This document shows positions 27,217 through 35,913 of a stretch of DNA of 64,000 nt, one piece after another. A model generated the notes under the pieces. The model was given only the letters and a program-made list of their open reading frames with translations, did not search any database and was not told where the DNA came from. This DNA comes from Paraburkholderia kururiensis JCM 10599 = LMG 19447 (GTDB lineage: Bacteria; Pseudomonadota; Gammaproteobacteria; Burkholderiales; Burkholderiaceae). The position numbers and the translations under genes were made by a program. Where the stretch lies: NCBI RefSeq assembly GCF_003986935.1, contig NZ_RJZE01000004.1, positions 62,001 through 126,000 of the forward strand. Reading direction: 5' to 3'. Every line of letters begins with the position of its first letter. The first letter of the stretch is position 1.

Positions 27217-28470
27217 ATGAACCAGACTGTCTGGCATCACCTGAATCTCTGCCCGCAGGGCGACCCCGGCGAGTCCATCGCGGATGCGGCGCTCGCGGTG
27301 CAGGACGGCACGATCGTATGGCTCGGCGCACGCGCAGCCTTGCCTGCCGAATACGCGGCGTGGCCGCGCGAAGATCTGGCCGGCGCGTGGGTCACGCCGG
27401 GACTCGTGGATTGCCACACGCATCTCGTCTATGGCGGCCAGCGTGCCGACGAATTCGCGATGCGGCTTGCGGGCGCGAGTTACGAGGAGATCGCGCGTCA
27501 GGGCGGCGGCATCGTCTCGACGGTGCGCGCCACGCGTGCGGCGAGCGAAGACGCGCTCTACGCGGCCGCGGCCGCGCGACTCGAACCGTTGCTCGCCGAA
27601 GGCGTGACGGCCATCGAGATCAAGTCGGGCTACGGCCTCGACCTCGCCGGCGAGCGCAAGACGCTGCGCGTGGCGAGGCAACTGGGCGAGCGCTATCCCG
27701 TGACCGTGTACACGACGTTTCTTGGCGCTCACGCCTTGCCGCCCGAGTTCGCGGGCCGCGCCGACGACTACATCGACGAGGTCTGCCACAGCATGCTGCC
27801 CGCACTCGCGGACGAAGGCCTGGTCGATGCCGTGGACGTGTTCTGCGAGCGCATCGGCTTTTCGCTCGCGCAGAGCGAGCGCGTTTTCGAAGCCGCGGCG
27901 CGGCGCAACCTGCCGGTGAAGATGCATGCCGAGCAGTTGTCGCTCTCGGGTGGCGCAGCGCTTGCGGCGCGCTACCGTGCGCTTTCGGCCGACCATCTCG
28001 AATTCCTCGACGAAGCCGGCGTGATCGCGATGAAGGAAGCGGGCACCGTGGCCGTGCTGCTGCCGGGCGCGTACTACTTCATTCGCGAAACGCAGTTGCC
28101 GCCGCTCGATCTGCTGCGCCGCCACGGCGTGCCCATGGCCATTTCGACGGACAGCAATCCGGGCACGTCGCCCGCCACGTCGCTGCTGCTCATGATGAAC
28201 ATGGCGGCCACGCTGTTTCGCATGACGGTGCCCGAGGCGCTGCAAGGCGTGACGCGCCACGCGGCGCGTGCGCTCGGCAAAGCCGACGTGCACGGCGCGC
28301 TCGCGGTGGGGCGGCGCGCGGATTTCGCGGCGTGGCGCGTCGATACGCTCGCGGAACTCGTGTACACGATGGGGCATCCGCTGTGCGCGCGCGTAGTGCG
28401 CGGCGGTGCGACCGTTTATGAGCGGCCCGCGTATGGCGTTGCGCGGCACGAACTGCCCTTCGGGCGCTGA
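27217..28470 (+). CDS. hutI: HutI: imidazolonepropionase
   Basis: HutI hydrolyses imidazolone propionate to N-formimino-L-glutamate, the third step. The 417-residue amidohydrolase-fold protein has the metal-binding [10 protein letters not shown] motif at about 66-75, the [14 protein letters not shown] segment, KMHAEQLS with a metal-ligand histidine, and [10 protein letters not shown] with the catalytic/metal aspartate. It lies 75 bases after hutD and 73 bases before hutF in the same direction. Confidence 0.96.
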   Translation: MNQTVWHHLNLCPQGDPGESIADAALAVQDGTIVWLGARAALPAEYAAWPREDLAGAWVTPGLVDCHTHLVYGGQRADEFAMRLAGASYEEIARQGGGIVSTVRATRAASEDALYAAAAARLEPLLAEGVTAIEIKSGYGLDLAGERKTLRVARQLGERYPVTVYTTFLGAHALPPEFAGRADDYIDEVCHSMLPALADEGLVDAVDVFCERIGFSLAQSERVFEAAARRNLPVKMHAEQLSLSGGAALAARYRALSADHLEFLDEAGVIAMKEAGTVAVLLPGAYYFIRETQLPPLDLLRRHGVPMAISTDSNPGTSPATSLLLMMNMAATLFRMTVPEALQGVTRHAARALGKADVHGALAVGRRADFAAWRVDTLAELVYTMGHPLCARVVRGGATVYERPAYGVARHELPFGR

Positions 28471-28543
28471 ACCGCGCAGCGCCTTCGACACAGACAGGCC
28501 CGCGAGCTTTTACGATCAAGCGCCTCACAAGGCACACCTCACC

Positions 28544-29929
28544 ATGACACAGCAATCCCTGTTTGCCGCGCACGCGTTCCTGCCCGACGGGTGGCGCCGC
28601 AACGTCCTGCTGCAATGGGACAGCAACGGCACGATCACGGCGATTACGCCCGACTGCTCCGCGCCCGCCGACGTGCCGCACGCTGCGGGCCCGGTGTTGC
28701 CCGGCATGCCGAACCTGCACTCGCACGCATTCCAGCGCGCCATGGCGGGGCTCACCGAATATCGGGCCAACGCCACGGACACCTTCTGGAGCTGGCGCGA
28801 CCTCATGTACCGCTTCGCTGCGCGCATCACGCCCGATCAGCTGGCGGCCATCGCGCGCTGGCTCTATGTGGAGATGCTCAAGGCGGGCTACACGTCGGTG
28901 TGCGAATTCCATTACGTGCACCACGCCGAAGACGGCGCGCCGTATGCGAGCGTGGCCGAACTCGCGCAGCGCGTGGTGGGCGCGGCACATGAAACCGGCA
29001 TCGGCATGACGATGCTGCCCGTGCTCTATCAGTACAGCGGATTCGGCGCGAAGCCTGCGCGCGAGGATCAGCGCCGCTTCATCAACACGCCCGAGCGCCT
29101 GCTTGCGCTGCTCGACGGCTTGCGCCGCGCGTGTCCCGAACATGCGGGCCTGCGCTACGGCGTGGCGCCGCATTCGTTGCGTGCGGTGTCGGAGGCGTCG
29201 CTGCGCGAAGTGCTCGAAGGGCTCGACGCGCACTTTCCCGGCGCGCCCGTGCATATCCACATCGCCGAGCAGACCGCCGAGGTGCATGCGTGCCTCGCGA
29301 CGGAAGGCGCGCGCCCGGTGCAATGGCTGCTCGATGGCTTCGACGTCGATGCGCGCTGGTGCCTCGTGCATGCCACGCACGTCGATGCGCACGAGGTGGA
29401 GTCGCTGGCGAAACGCGGCGCCGTGGCGGGGCTCTGTCTGACCACGGAGGCCAATCTGGGCGACGGCATTTTCCCCGCGCACGATTACCTCGCGGCGGGC
29501 GGCCGCTTCGGCGTGGGGTCGGACAGTCACATCGCAGTGGACTGGCGCGCCGAATTGCGGCTGCTCGAATACGGGCAACGTCTCGCGCGGCGCGAGCGCA
29601 ACGTGCTGGCGTCGGCTCAGGTCACGCACGTGGCCGACCGGCTCTTCGCCGATGCCCTCGCCGGCGGCGCGCAGGCCACGGGCCGCGCCGTGGGGGCACT
29701 CGAAGTGGGGCGCCGCGCCGACTGCATCGTGCTCGACGGCGAACACGCGAGTATCGCGGGGCACGAGCCGCGTGCATGGCTTTCGGGCGTGGTGTTCTGC
29801 GAGCACGGCGAATCGCCGGTGCGTGACGTCTACGCGGGCGGCGCGATGGTGGTGGAAAACCGCCGCCATCGCGACGAGCACGAGGCCTATGCGCGCTACC
29901 GTGCAGCGCTCGCGGCGTTGTTGCAGTAA
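28544..29929 (+). CDS. hutF: HutF: formimidoylglutamate deiminase
   Basis: HutF converts N-formimino-L-glutamate to N-formyl-L-glutamate and ammonia, which marks this as the five-step (Pseudomonas-type) route rather than the HutG-formamide route. The 461-residue amidohydrolase has the metal motif NLHSHAFQRAMAG, CEFHYVHH, HIHIAEQ and GSDSHIAVDW. The ATG at 28544 is chosen to place the conserved ALLP/AFLPDGW-like N-terminus correctly; a much earlier in-frame ATG would overlap hutI. Its stop is followed at once by a 12-bp repeat array. Confidence 0.94.
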   Translation: MTQQSLFAAHAFLPDGWRRNVLLQWDSNGTITAITPDCSAPADVPHAAGPVLPGMPNLHSHAFQRAMAGLTEYRANATDTFWSWRDLMYRFAARITPDQLAAIARWLYVEMLKAGYTSVCEFHYVHHAEDGAPYASVAELAQRVVGAAHETGIGMTMLPVLYQYSGFGAKPAREDQRRFINTPERLLALLDGLRRACPEHAGLRYGVAPHSLRAVSEASLREVLEGLDAHFPGAPVHIHIAEQTAEVHACLATEGARPVQWLLDGFDVDARWCLVHATHVDAHEVESLAKRGAVAGLCLTTEANLGDGIFPAHDYLAAGGRFGVGSDSHIAVDWRAELRLLEYGQRLARRERNVLASAQVTHVADRLFADALAGGAQATGRAVGALEVGRRADCIVLDGEHASIAGHEPRAWLSGVVFCEHGESPVRDVYAGGAMVVENRRHRDEHEAYARYRAALAALLQ

Positions 29930-29936
29930 GGTGCCC

Positions 29937-29972
29937 GGTAAGTTGCCAGGTAAGTTGGCAGGTAAGTTGCTG
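29937..29972. repeat. 12-bp tandem repeat after hutF
   Basis: Three head-to-tail copies of GGTAAGTTGCCA (second and third with one to two changes) begin seven bases after the hutF stop. They occupy the gap before hutG and do not form an obvious terminator. Confidence 0.85.
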
Positions 29973-30105
29973 CAATGAGCGAGCGCAATTGAGCGGCAGA
30001 CGTAAATTGCCCAGGCAAACCGCGCATGCAGCATGACCTGCGCAAGTCTCCCATGCTGCGCATTCACAGCTGCGTGTTTGCGCACTTCGCCGTTACTGGA
30101 CCGAC

Positions 30106-30924
30106 ATGAACGCATCCTCAATCGCAACTGCCGCACCGGTTTTTTCGCTGCAACGCGGCAGCGCGCCGCTGCTGATCTCCATTCCGCACCTGGGCACGCG
30201 CATTCCCGACGACATCGCGGCCACCATGACGCCCGCCGCGGCGCGCGTGGACGACTGCGACTGGCATCTGGACCGTCTGTACGCGTTTGCGAAGGCACTG
30301 GGCGCGTCGATTCTCACGCCTGTCTACGCGCGCTACGTGATCGATCTGAACCGCCCGCCCGACGGCGCGAGTCTCTATCCGGGCCAGGACACCACGGGGC
30401 TTTTGCCCGTGGACACGTTCGACAAGGCACCGCTCTACCGCGATGGACACCTGCCCGACGACGCCGAAATGGCGCGGCGCCGCGAGGCGTACTGGCGTCC
30501 GTATCACGACGCGCTGAAGAACGAACTGGCGGCGTTGAAGGGGCAGCATGGCCGCGTGCTGCTGTGGGAGGCGCATTCCATCCGTTCGCACGTGCCGCGA
30601 TTCTTCGAGGGACGTCTGCCCGATTTCAACTTCGGCACGGCGAACGGTGCGAGCGCGCTGCCGGGACTTGCCGAGGACATGGCCGCGCTCGTGACGCAGC
30701 ACGGCGGCTATACGGCGGTGGCGAACGGCCGTTTCAAAGGCGGCTACATCACGCGCGAGTACGGCAAGCCCGCCGAGGGTGTGCACGCCATCCAGCTCGA
30801 ACTCACGCAGATCACCTACATGCAGGAGCAGATGCCGTACGCCTACGACGAAACGCGCGCGGCACAGGTGGCGCCGCTCATCGAGTCGCTCGTGAAGGCG
30901 GCGCTCGCGCGGGTAACGGCGTAA
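30106..30924 (+). CDS. hutG: HutG: N-formylglutamate deformylase
   Basis: HutG (formylglutamate amidohydrolase) releases formate from N-formyl-L-glutamate to give L-glutamate, the last step of the pathway. The 272-residue product carries SIPHLGTRIP near residue 27, DWHLDRLY, RYVIDLNRPPDG, LLWEAHSIRS with its conserved His and Glu, and GRFKGGYITREYG. Together with HutF it completes the five-enzyme route. It lies 176 bases after hutF, so it may have its own ribosome site but probably shares the transcript. Confidence 0.95.
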   Translation: MNASSIATAAPVFSLQRGSAPLLISIPHLGTRIPDDIAATMTPAAARVDDCDWHLDRLYAFAKALGASILTPVYARYVIDLNRPPDGASLYPGQDTTGLLPVDTFDKAPLYRDGHLPDDAEMARRREAYWRPYHDALKNELAALKGQHGRVLLWEAHSIRSHVPRFFEGRLPDFNFGTANGASALPGLAEDMAALVTQHGGYTAVANGRFKGGYITREYGKPAEGVHAIQLELTQITYMQEQMPYAYDETRAAQVAPLIESLVKAALARVTA

Positions 30925-31039
30925 TGATGTCGGGCTGCTGAGCGGCCCGCCGATCGTCTGTCCCCGCCGGGCGGTTGCGTGCCGCACCGCAAAACGGCTA
31001 CCCTTTCACGACGAAGCGCCGCGCGGACCTGCCGGAGTG

Positions 31040-31072
31040 TGACCCCGAGGTATGACCCCGAGGTATGACCCC
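31040..31072. repeat. 13-bp tandem repeat
   Basis: TGACCCCGAGGTA repeats twice with a partial third copy in the 195-base gap between hutG and the HTH protein gene, about 50 bases before that gene's start. It could overlap a promoter, but nothing more specific is visible. Confidence 0.8.
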
Positions 31073-31119
31073 ATTGCGCGGGCGCCCAGCCTCTTTGGCA
31101 AAAACCTGGACGGACCCAC

Positions 31120-31800
31120 ATGGACGACCCAGCAATGGACGAATCCGGTGAATCGCTGCTTCCGGTCTGGCGTGCCAACCTCGTGCTGCTCACGCGCAAG
31201 GTCGGCGCGGCGACGCGCCTCGCGCGCATGATGACGTTCTCCGAGTCCTATCTCAAGCTCATCCTCGCGGGCCAGCGCGACTTCAGCGACGAGTTCGTGC
31301 GCGGTGTGGAGGCGGTGACCGGCTTGCCCGCGGGCTGGATGGACGCGCCCCGCGAAGACGCCGACATTCCCGACGACACGCGCGCCTCCATCGACAACGA
31401 AATCCCGCACGCGCGCTTTCGCGGCACGGCGGCGCCGGTGCGCAAGAAGTCGGTGCTGCGCGCGCCCGAGCCCATCTTCGGGCAGCCCGCGCCCGCGAAG
31501 CGCGACGACCCGCCCGCCGACGTCGAAGCGCACCGCCGGCTTGCCGGTCTGCGCAAGGTGCGCGAGCTTGCCGTGCAGGACGTGAAGCGTATCGAGCGGC
31601 ATCTCACGCTGCTGCCTGTCGAGCATGCAGCGTTGCGTACTCGCATCGACGACGTGATCGCCGCCGCCGACCCTGACGCGCGCGTGCGCGCCGATCTCGC
31701 GGGGCGGCTCGAGCAGATCGAGAAGCATCGCGAGTTGCTGCTGCGGCATGTCGAAAAGCTGCATGCGTTGCTCGCGCGGGTGGGCGAGAACGAACCGTGA
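31120..31800 (+). CDS. HTH-like plus coiled-coil protein, unknown
   Basis: The 226-residue protein has an N-terminal segment (about 15-75) that reads like a Cro/CI-type helix-turn-helix, with RLARMMTFSESYLKLILAGQ as candidate helices followed by a typical last-helix sequence ending GLPAGWMD. A basic, proline-containing linker (about 90-130) follows. The C-terminal half is strongly helical and charged (about 135-222), with heptad-like leucines suggesting a coiled coil. No membrane segment or enzyme motif is visible. A DNA-binding or nucleoid-associated role is inference. Confidence 0.7.
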   Translation: MDDPAMDESGESLLPVWRANLVLLTRKVGAATRLARMMTFSESYLKLILAGQRDFSDEFVRGVEAVTGLPAGWMDAPREDADIPDDTRASIDNEIPHARFRGTAAPVRKKSVLRAPEPIFGQPAPAKRDDPPADVEAHRRLAGLRKVRELAVQDVKRIERHLTLLPVEHAALRTRIDDVIAAADPDARVRADLAGRLEQIEKHRELLLRHVEKLHALLARVGENEP

Positions 31801-31855
31801 CCGGCCGACGAACGCGCGCCGCGCCGGCACATCGATTGCGACGGCGTGGCCCGCT

Positions 31856-32797
31856 TCAGCGCCTCAATCCTGTCAGGATCTGTTCCGCGAGGAAGTCGCA
31901 GGGCGGCCGGTTCGAACGGCCGCTGCGCGCGAGCACGATTTCGAGTTCGGGGAGCTTCGGCAGACCCTGCGCGCGGCCGAGTTGCGTGAACGCCTCTGGC
32001 ACGGCGCAGCGCGCGAGCGGCGCAATCGCAAGACCCGCGGCCACCATGCTGCACAGGCCCATCAAGCTCGGGCTCTCGTAGGAGGTGCGGTAGGGAATGC
32101 GGGCCCGCTCCAGGGCGCGCAACGCATTCGCGCGTGCGACGCTGCCCGTGCCGAACACGGCGATGGGCAACGGCCTTTCCTTCCAGATTTCACGGCCTGT
32201 CGTCGTTGCTGCCGCAGAGCCTGCCAGGCCCGGACCTGCGCGGCCCGGACCGGCCCACACCATCGGCTCCAGGCGGATGAGTTCGCCGGGCAGTCCCTTC
32301 ATGCGCGTCACGCAGGCGAGATCGATGCGATTGTCCTTGATGAGCGGGGCGAGCGCGTGGCTCGGCAGCCCGATCACCTGGATCTCCACCTTCGGCCAGC
32401 TCGCCGAGAACTGGCGCAATACCGGCGGCAGCAGCGACGACGCGTAGTCGTCCGGCACGCCAATCGACACGCGCCCCTTCACCTCGGGGTGCGCCATCGA
32501 CGCCCAGGCTTCGTCGCGCAGCGCGAGCATGCGGCGCGCGTAGCCGATCAGCATCTGGCCGTCCTGAGTGGGCACGGCGTTGCGCGGGCCGCGTACGAAC
32601 AGCGTTTTGCCGAGCGACGTTTCGAGCGAACGGATCTGCATGCTCACCGCGGATTGCGAGCGATGCACGAGCGTGGCGCCGCGCACGAAGCTGCCCGCGT
32701 CGGCGACGGCGACCACCATCGCGAGTACATCGAGATCGAGAGCCTTCATGAGCGGGAAATCGGGTTGGATAACGGAGAAGGGCGTTGAATCTGCCAT
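31856..32797 (-). CDS. LysR-type transcriptional regulator
   Basis: The 313-residue product has the LysR winged helix near the N-terminus (FVRGATLVHRSQSAVSMQIRS, about residues 37-57) and a two-lobed effector domain. An Ala/Gly/Pro repeat (AGPGRAGPGLAG, about residues 181-192) sits inside the effector domain and matches a short DNA repeat at about 32215-32260. A later start at 32749 (MKALDLD) would give the more usual short lead before the helix-turn-helix; neither start has a clear ribosome site. It is divergent from the aminotransferase gene at 32910, which it may control. Confidence 0.88.
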   Translation of the reverse strand: MADSTPFSVIQPDFPLMKALDLDVLAMVVAVADAGSFVRGATLVHRSQSAVSMQIRSLETSLGKTLFVRGPRNAVPTQDGQMLIGYARRMLALRDEAWASMAHPEVKGRVSIGVPDDYASSLLPPVLRQFSASWPKVEIQVIGLPSHALAPLIKDNRIDLACVTRMKGLPGELIRLEPMVWAGPGRAGPGLAGSAAATTTGREIWKERPLPIAVFGTGSVARANALRALERARIPYRTSYESPSLMGLCSMVAAGLAIAPLARCAVPEAFTQLGRAQGLPKLPELEIVLARSGRSNRPPCDFLAEQILTGLRR

Positions 32798-32909
32798 CAG
32801 GAAATCTGATTGCAGCGTTCAATATAACGCGTTTGCCTGAATCCGCCGGCGACTTGCATACTGGCCCGGTCCTGACAACGTGCCGCTGCCGCGGCGGGAG
32901 ACCGATGCA

Positions 32910-34160
32910 ATGCCGATGAGTTACGACGAGTTTCGCCAACGGGGCATGCGCCTCGACATGTCGCGCGGCAAGCCCGCGCCCGAACAGCTTGCGCTTTCGC
33001 AGGCGCTCGTGGACGACGCGCCGCGCGCAGGCTGGCTGTCGCGCGACGGCATCGACTGCCGCAACTATGGGTACTTGCCTGGTCTACCCGAGGCGCGCGA
33101 ATTCGGCGCGGCGTTTCTCGGCGTGCCTGCAGCGCAGGTCGTGGCGGCGGGCAACTCGAGCCTCGAACTCATGCACGACGCGATCGCCTTCGCGATGCTG
33201 CGCGGCATGAGTGGCACGAGCGGCGCAGCAGGTTCGGCCGGTTCAGCCTGTTCAGCCCCATGGCGCGCGCAGGGCGACGTCGCGTTCCTGTGCCCCGTGC
33301 CCGGATACGACCGGCACTTTGCGATCTGCGAGGCGCTGGGCATTCGCATGGTCAGCGTGCCCATGCAAGACGACGGTCCCGACATGGACGCGGTCGAACG
33401 CGAACTCCGTCGCGACCCCGCCATCAAGGGCATGTGGTGCATGCCGCTCTACAGCAACCCGAGCGGCGCAATCTGGTCGGACGCGACGATCCGGCGCCTC
33501 GCCGCGATGCCGGCCGCGCCCGATTTCAGGCTCTTCTGGGACGACGCGTATCGCGTCCACCACCTCACCGGTACGAAGCACGAGACGCTCGACGTGATCC
33601 GCGCCTGCGCCGAGGCGGGGCACCCTGACCGCGCGCTCGTGTTCGCGTCGCTCTCGAAGGTGACGTTTAGCGGCGGCGCCGTGGCGTTTCTGGCATCGTC
33701 GCCGCGCAATGTCGAGTGGTGGCAGCACTGCGTATCGGTGCGCACCATCGGGCCGGACAAGCTCAACCAGTTGCGTCACGTGCGCTTTCTGCCGGACCGC
33801 GCCGCGCTGGATGCGCTCATGGCGCGGCATCGCGCGCTGCTGCAGCCGAAGTTCGATGCGGTGCTGGAAGCGTTCGGCGAGCGGCTGGCCGGCGTGCCCG
33901 GCGTCACGTGGACGCGGCCCGCAGGCGGCTACTTCATCAGCCTCTACGCGCCGCATGGGCTCGCGAAGCGCACGGTTGCGCTCGCGGCCGAGGCGGGGCT
34001 CGTGCTCACGCCCGCAGGCGCCGCGTTTCCGTACGGGCGCGATCCGCACGACACGCATCTGCGCATCGCGCCGTCGTTTCCTTCGCTCGACGAGGTTCGG
34101 CTCGCGGCGCAGGGCATTGCGGTGTCGCTGCTGCGGGCGATCGACGAGGCGCGTGATTGA
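32910..34160 (+). CDS. PLP aminotransferase, MocR-type/aspartate aminotransferase-like
   Basis: The 416-residue product belongs to the class I/II PLP-dependent fold, in the subgroup annotated as aspartate aminotransferase-like with N-terminal RGMRLDMSRGKPAPEQL. The cofactor region is visible: NPSGAIWS (substrate side), FWDDAYRVHH with the PLP-contacting Asp and Tyr, and the Schiff-base lysine Lys250 in SLSKVTFSGG. A Gly/Ser/Ala insert at about residues 96-112 contains short repeats and looks like a disordered loop. ATG 32910 is preferred over an in-frame GTG at 32880. The amino donor is not deducible. Confidence 0.85.
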   Translation: MPMSYDEFRQRGMRLDMSRGKPAPEQLALSQALVDDAPRAGWLSRDGIDCRNYGYLPGLPEAREFGAAFLGVPAAQVVAAGNSSLELMHDAIAFAMLRGMSGTSGAAGSAGSACSAPWRAQGDVAFLCPVPGYDRHFAICEALGIRMVSVPMQDDGPDMDAVERELRRDPAIKGMWCMPLYSNPSGAIWSDATIRRLAAMPAAPDFRLFWDDAYRVHHLTGTKHETLDVIRACAEAGHPDRALVFASLSKVTFSGGAVAFLASSPRNVEWWQHCVSVRTIGPDKLNQLRHVRFLPDRAALDALMARHRALLQPKFDAVLEAFGERLAGVPGVTWTRPAGGYFISLYAPHGLAKRTVALAAEAGLVLTPAGAAFPYGRDPHDTHLRIAPSFPSLDEVRLAAQGIAVSLLRAIDEARD

Positions 34161-34218
34161 AGCGGTGGGCTTGAAGTAGGGTGAACGAAGCGGTGCATCC
34201 GACGCACCGCGCAGCCAT

Positions 34219-34845
34219 TCACCCCCGCATGCGTGTTGCGACGAAATCGCCGCCCACTTTCCACGTCGCGCCGTCTACGTCCAGCGACGTGCCGGTCCAG
34301 CGAAACGTGTCGGCCGTGATGTCGGTGAAGTTCCAGCGGATCGGCGTGCCGTCCGCGCGCGTGCCGATCTGCACGATATCGTTGCCCACGCGGCGGCCGA
34401 TCAGCTCGCTGCGCTGGCCGTCCACAGGGTCGATCCACGTGACGCGCCATGCACGCAGCGCGGCGTCCCAGACACGCAGCGTCGTGCCGTAGCCAAGCGG
34501 GCCGTTGGCTTGCGTGTCGCGCGTGCGGCCTTGCCATTCGCTTCGCGCGGGAAAGATCCAGACGTCCTGAATCGCGCGGCCGCCCAGCACCCGGCCGAAG
34601 TGCGCCTCGGCCTTCATCGGTGCGGTGCGCATGTCGGTGCGCATGTTGGTGCGGTAGTGCAGCACCTCCAGCGTCCAGCTGCCCAGGAGCCAGCCGTAGA
34701 GGTCGTCGCTTGCGGCGATGTCGGCAGCGCGCGCTCGTGCGCCGAGTGCGGGCCACAGCGCGCCCTCGCATGCGTCGGCGCGCAGCGGATTCAATGCGTG
34801 CGAAGTGGAATCGAGGCGCGTGGCCTCGGCGTTCTGCGGGCTCAT
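34219..34845 (-). CDS. Lipocalin-like (DUF1579-type) protein, unknown
   Basis: The 208-residue product starts at ATG 34845 after AAGGAG. Its core (about 48-205) shows the alternating pattern and spaced Trp/Gly of a small beta-barrel, similar to DUF1579-like proteins (LLGSWTLEVLHYR, RAIQDVWIFPAR, GYGTTLRVWD, FRWTGTSLDVDGATWKVGGDF). There is no signal peptide, so it is probably cytoplasmic. A short repeat encodes RTNMRTDMRTAP. It is divergent from the AraC regulator and convergent with the aminotransferase. Confidence 0.7.
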   Translation of the reverse strand: MSPQNAEATRLDSTSHALNPLRADACEGALWPALGARARAADIAASDDLYGWLLGSWTLEVLHYRTNMRTDMRTAPMKAEAHFGRVLGGRAIQDVWIFPARSEWQGRTRDTQANGPLGYGTTLRVWDAALRAWRVTWIDPVDGQRSELIGRRVGNDIVQIGTRADGTPIRWNFTDITADTFRWTGTSLDVDGATWKVGGDFVATRMRG

Positions 34846-34938
34846 TCGGCAGTCTCCTTGAGGGTGCGTGCCGGGCGTCACGCCGGCCGCGTCGATGTGC
34901 TAAAAACGAGCATACGAGACCTCGCGGGGGACTTCCTG

Positions 34939-35913
34939 GTGAAAATTGCGGCGGATCTGCAGCAGGCACTGGCGATGCGCGTACGCGACGGCGCGGCCGG
35001 CCGCACGACGGCGCGCCACCTGGCGGCGGCCGAGGGCTGGCGCGTGGACGACGTGCTCTGCACCTTCGGCCCGCGCGATCAGCCGTTCGAGGAACGGCAC
35101 GGCAGCGTTTGCATTGCGGTCGTGGCGGCGGGGTCGTTCGGCTATCGGTCGGAAGCGGGGCGCGAGTTGATGACGCCGGGTTCGCTGATGCTCGGCAACG
35201 CCGGCGCCTGCTTCGAATGCGGCCATCGCCATGGGGCCGGCGACCGCTGCCTGTCGTTTCACTACACGCCCGCATGGTTCGAACGGCTCGCCGCCGACCT
35301 CGGTGTGCGCAGCGGCAGCCTGGCCTTTCGCGCCACGCGCGTGCCGCCCACGCGCAGACTCGCGCCGCTGGTTGCGCGGGCGATGGTGGGCGCCGCGGCA
35401 CCGGCCGGCGTCGCCTGGCACGAACTCGCCGTGCAGATTGCCGCGGTCACGCTCGCGGTGATGAACGAGCACGAGAAGGGACGCGCCACGTCCCATGCCT
35501 CGCGCGGCACGGCCACGGCGTGGTCGCGGGTGGCGCAGACCGTGCAACTCATCGAAGCGACGCCGGGCGAAGACCACACGCTCGCCACGCTTGCCGCTCG
35601 TGCCGGCGTGAGCGAGTTCTACTTCCTGCGCACGTTTTCGCAGGTGACGGGCATCACGCCTCATCAGTACGTGCTGCGCACCCGTCTGCGGGCCGCGGCG
35701 CTGCGCCTGCGTCGCCCGGAGGCGGGCGGGACGACGGTGCTCGATATCGCGCTCGATTGCGGCTTCAACGACGTCTCCAATTTCAATCACGCGTTTCGCG
35801 CCGAGTTCGGCATGAGCCCGCGCGCCTGGCGTGCCGCGGCGCGAGGCCCATCGGCGAGCGTCAGTGCCGCGGACGCGGTCACGGCAGAACCGCCCGGGAC
35901 GCCGCGCGCATGA
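34939..35913 (+). CDS. AraC-family transcriptional regulator
   Basis: The 324-residue product has an N-terminal AraC-type sensing domain (about 30-190) and a C-terminal double helix-turn-helix (about 205-305), with SEFYFLRTFSQVTGITPHQY and DIALDCGFNDVSNFNHAFRA as conserved parts. I use GTG 34939 with a GGGGGA stretch upstream; ATG 34975 is an alternative. The stop overlaps the next gene's start as ATGA, so regulator and transglutaminase-like protein are co-translated. Confidence 0.82.
   Translation: MKIAADLQQALAMRVRDGAAGRTTARHLAAAEGWRVDDVLCTFGPRDQPFEERHGSVCIAVVAAGSFGYRSEAGRELMTPGSLMLGNAGACFECGHRHGAGDRCLSFHYTPAWFERLAADLGVRSGSLAFRATRVPPTRRLAPLVARAMVGAAAPAGVAWHELAVQIAAVTLAVMNEHEKGRATSHASRGTATAWSRVAQTVQLIEATPGEDHTLATLAARAGVSEFYFLRTFSQVTGITPHQYVLRTRLRAAALRLRRPEAGGTTVLDIALDCGFNDVSNFNHAFRAEFGMSPRAWRAAARGPSASVSAADAVTAEPPGTPRA

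Noticed and set aside
34449-35909. A 487-codon upstream extension of the transglutaminase gene
   Set aside because: It lies out of frame within the AraC gene, and the signal peptide and ATGA overlap fix the start at 35910.
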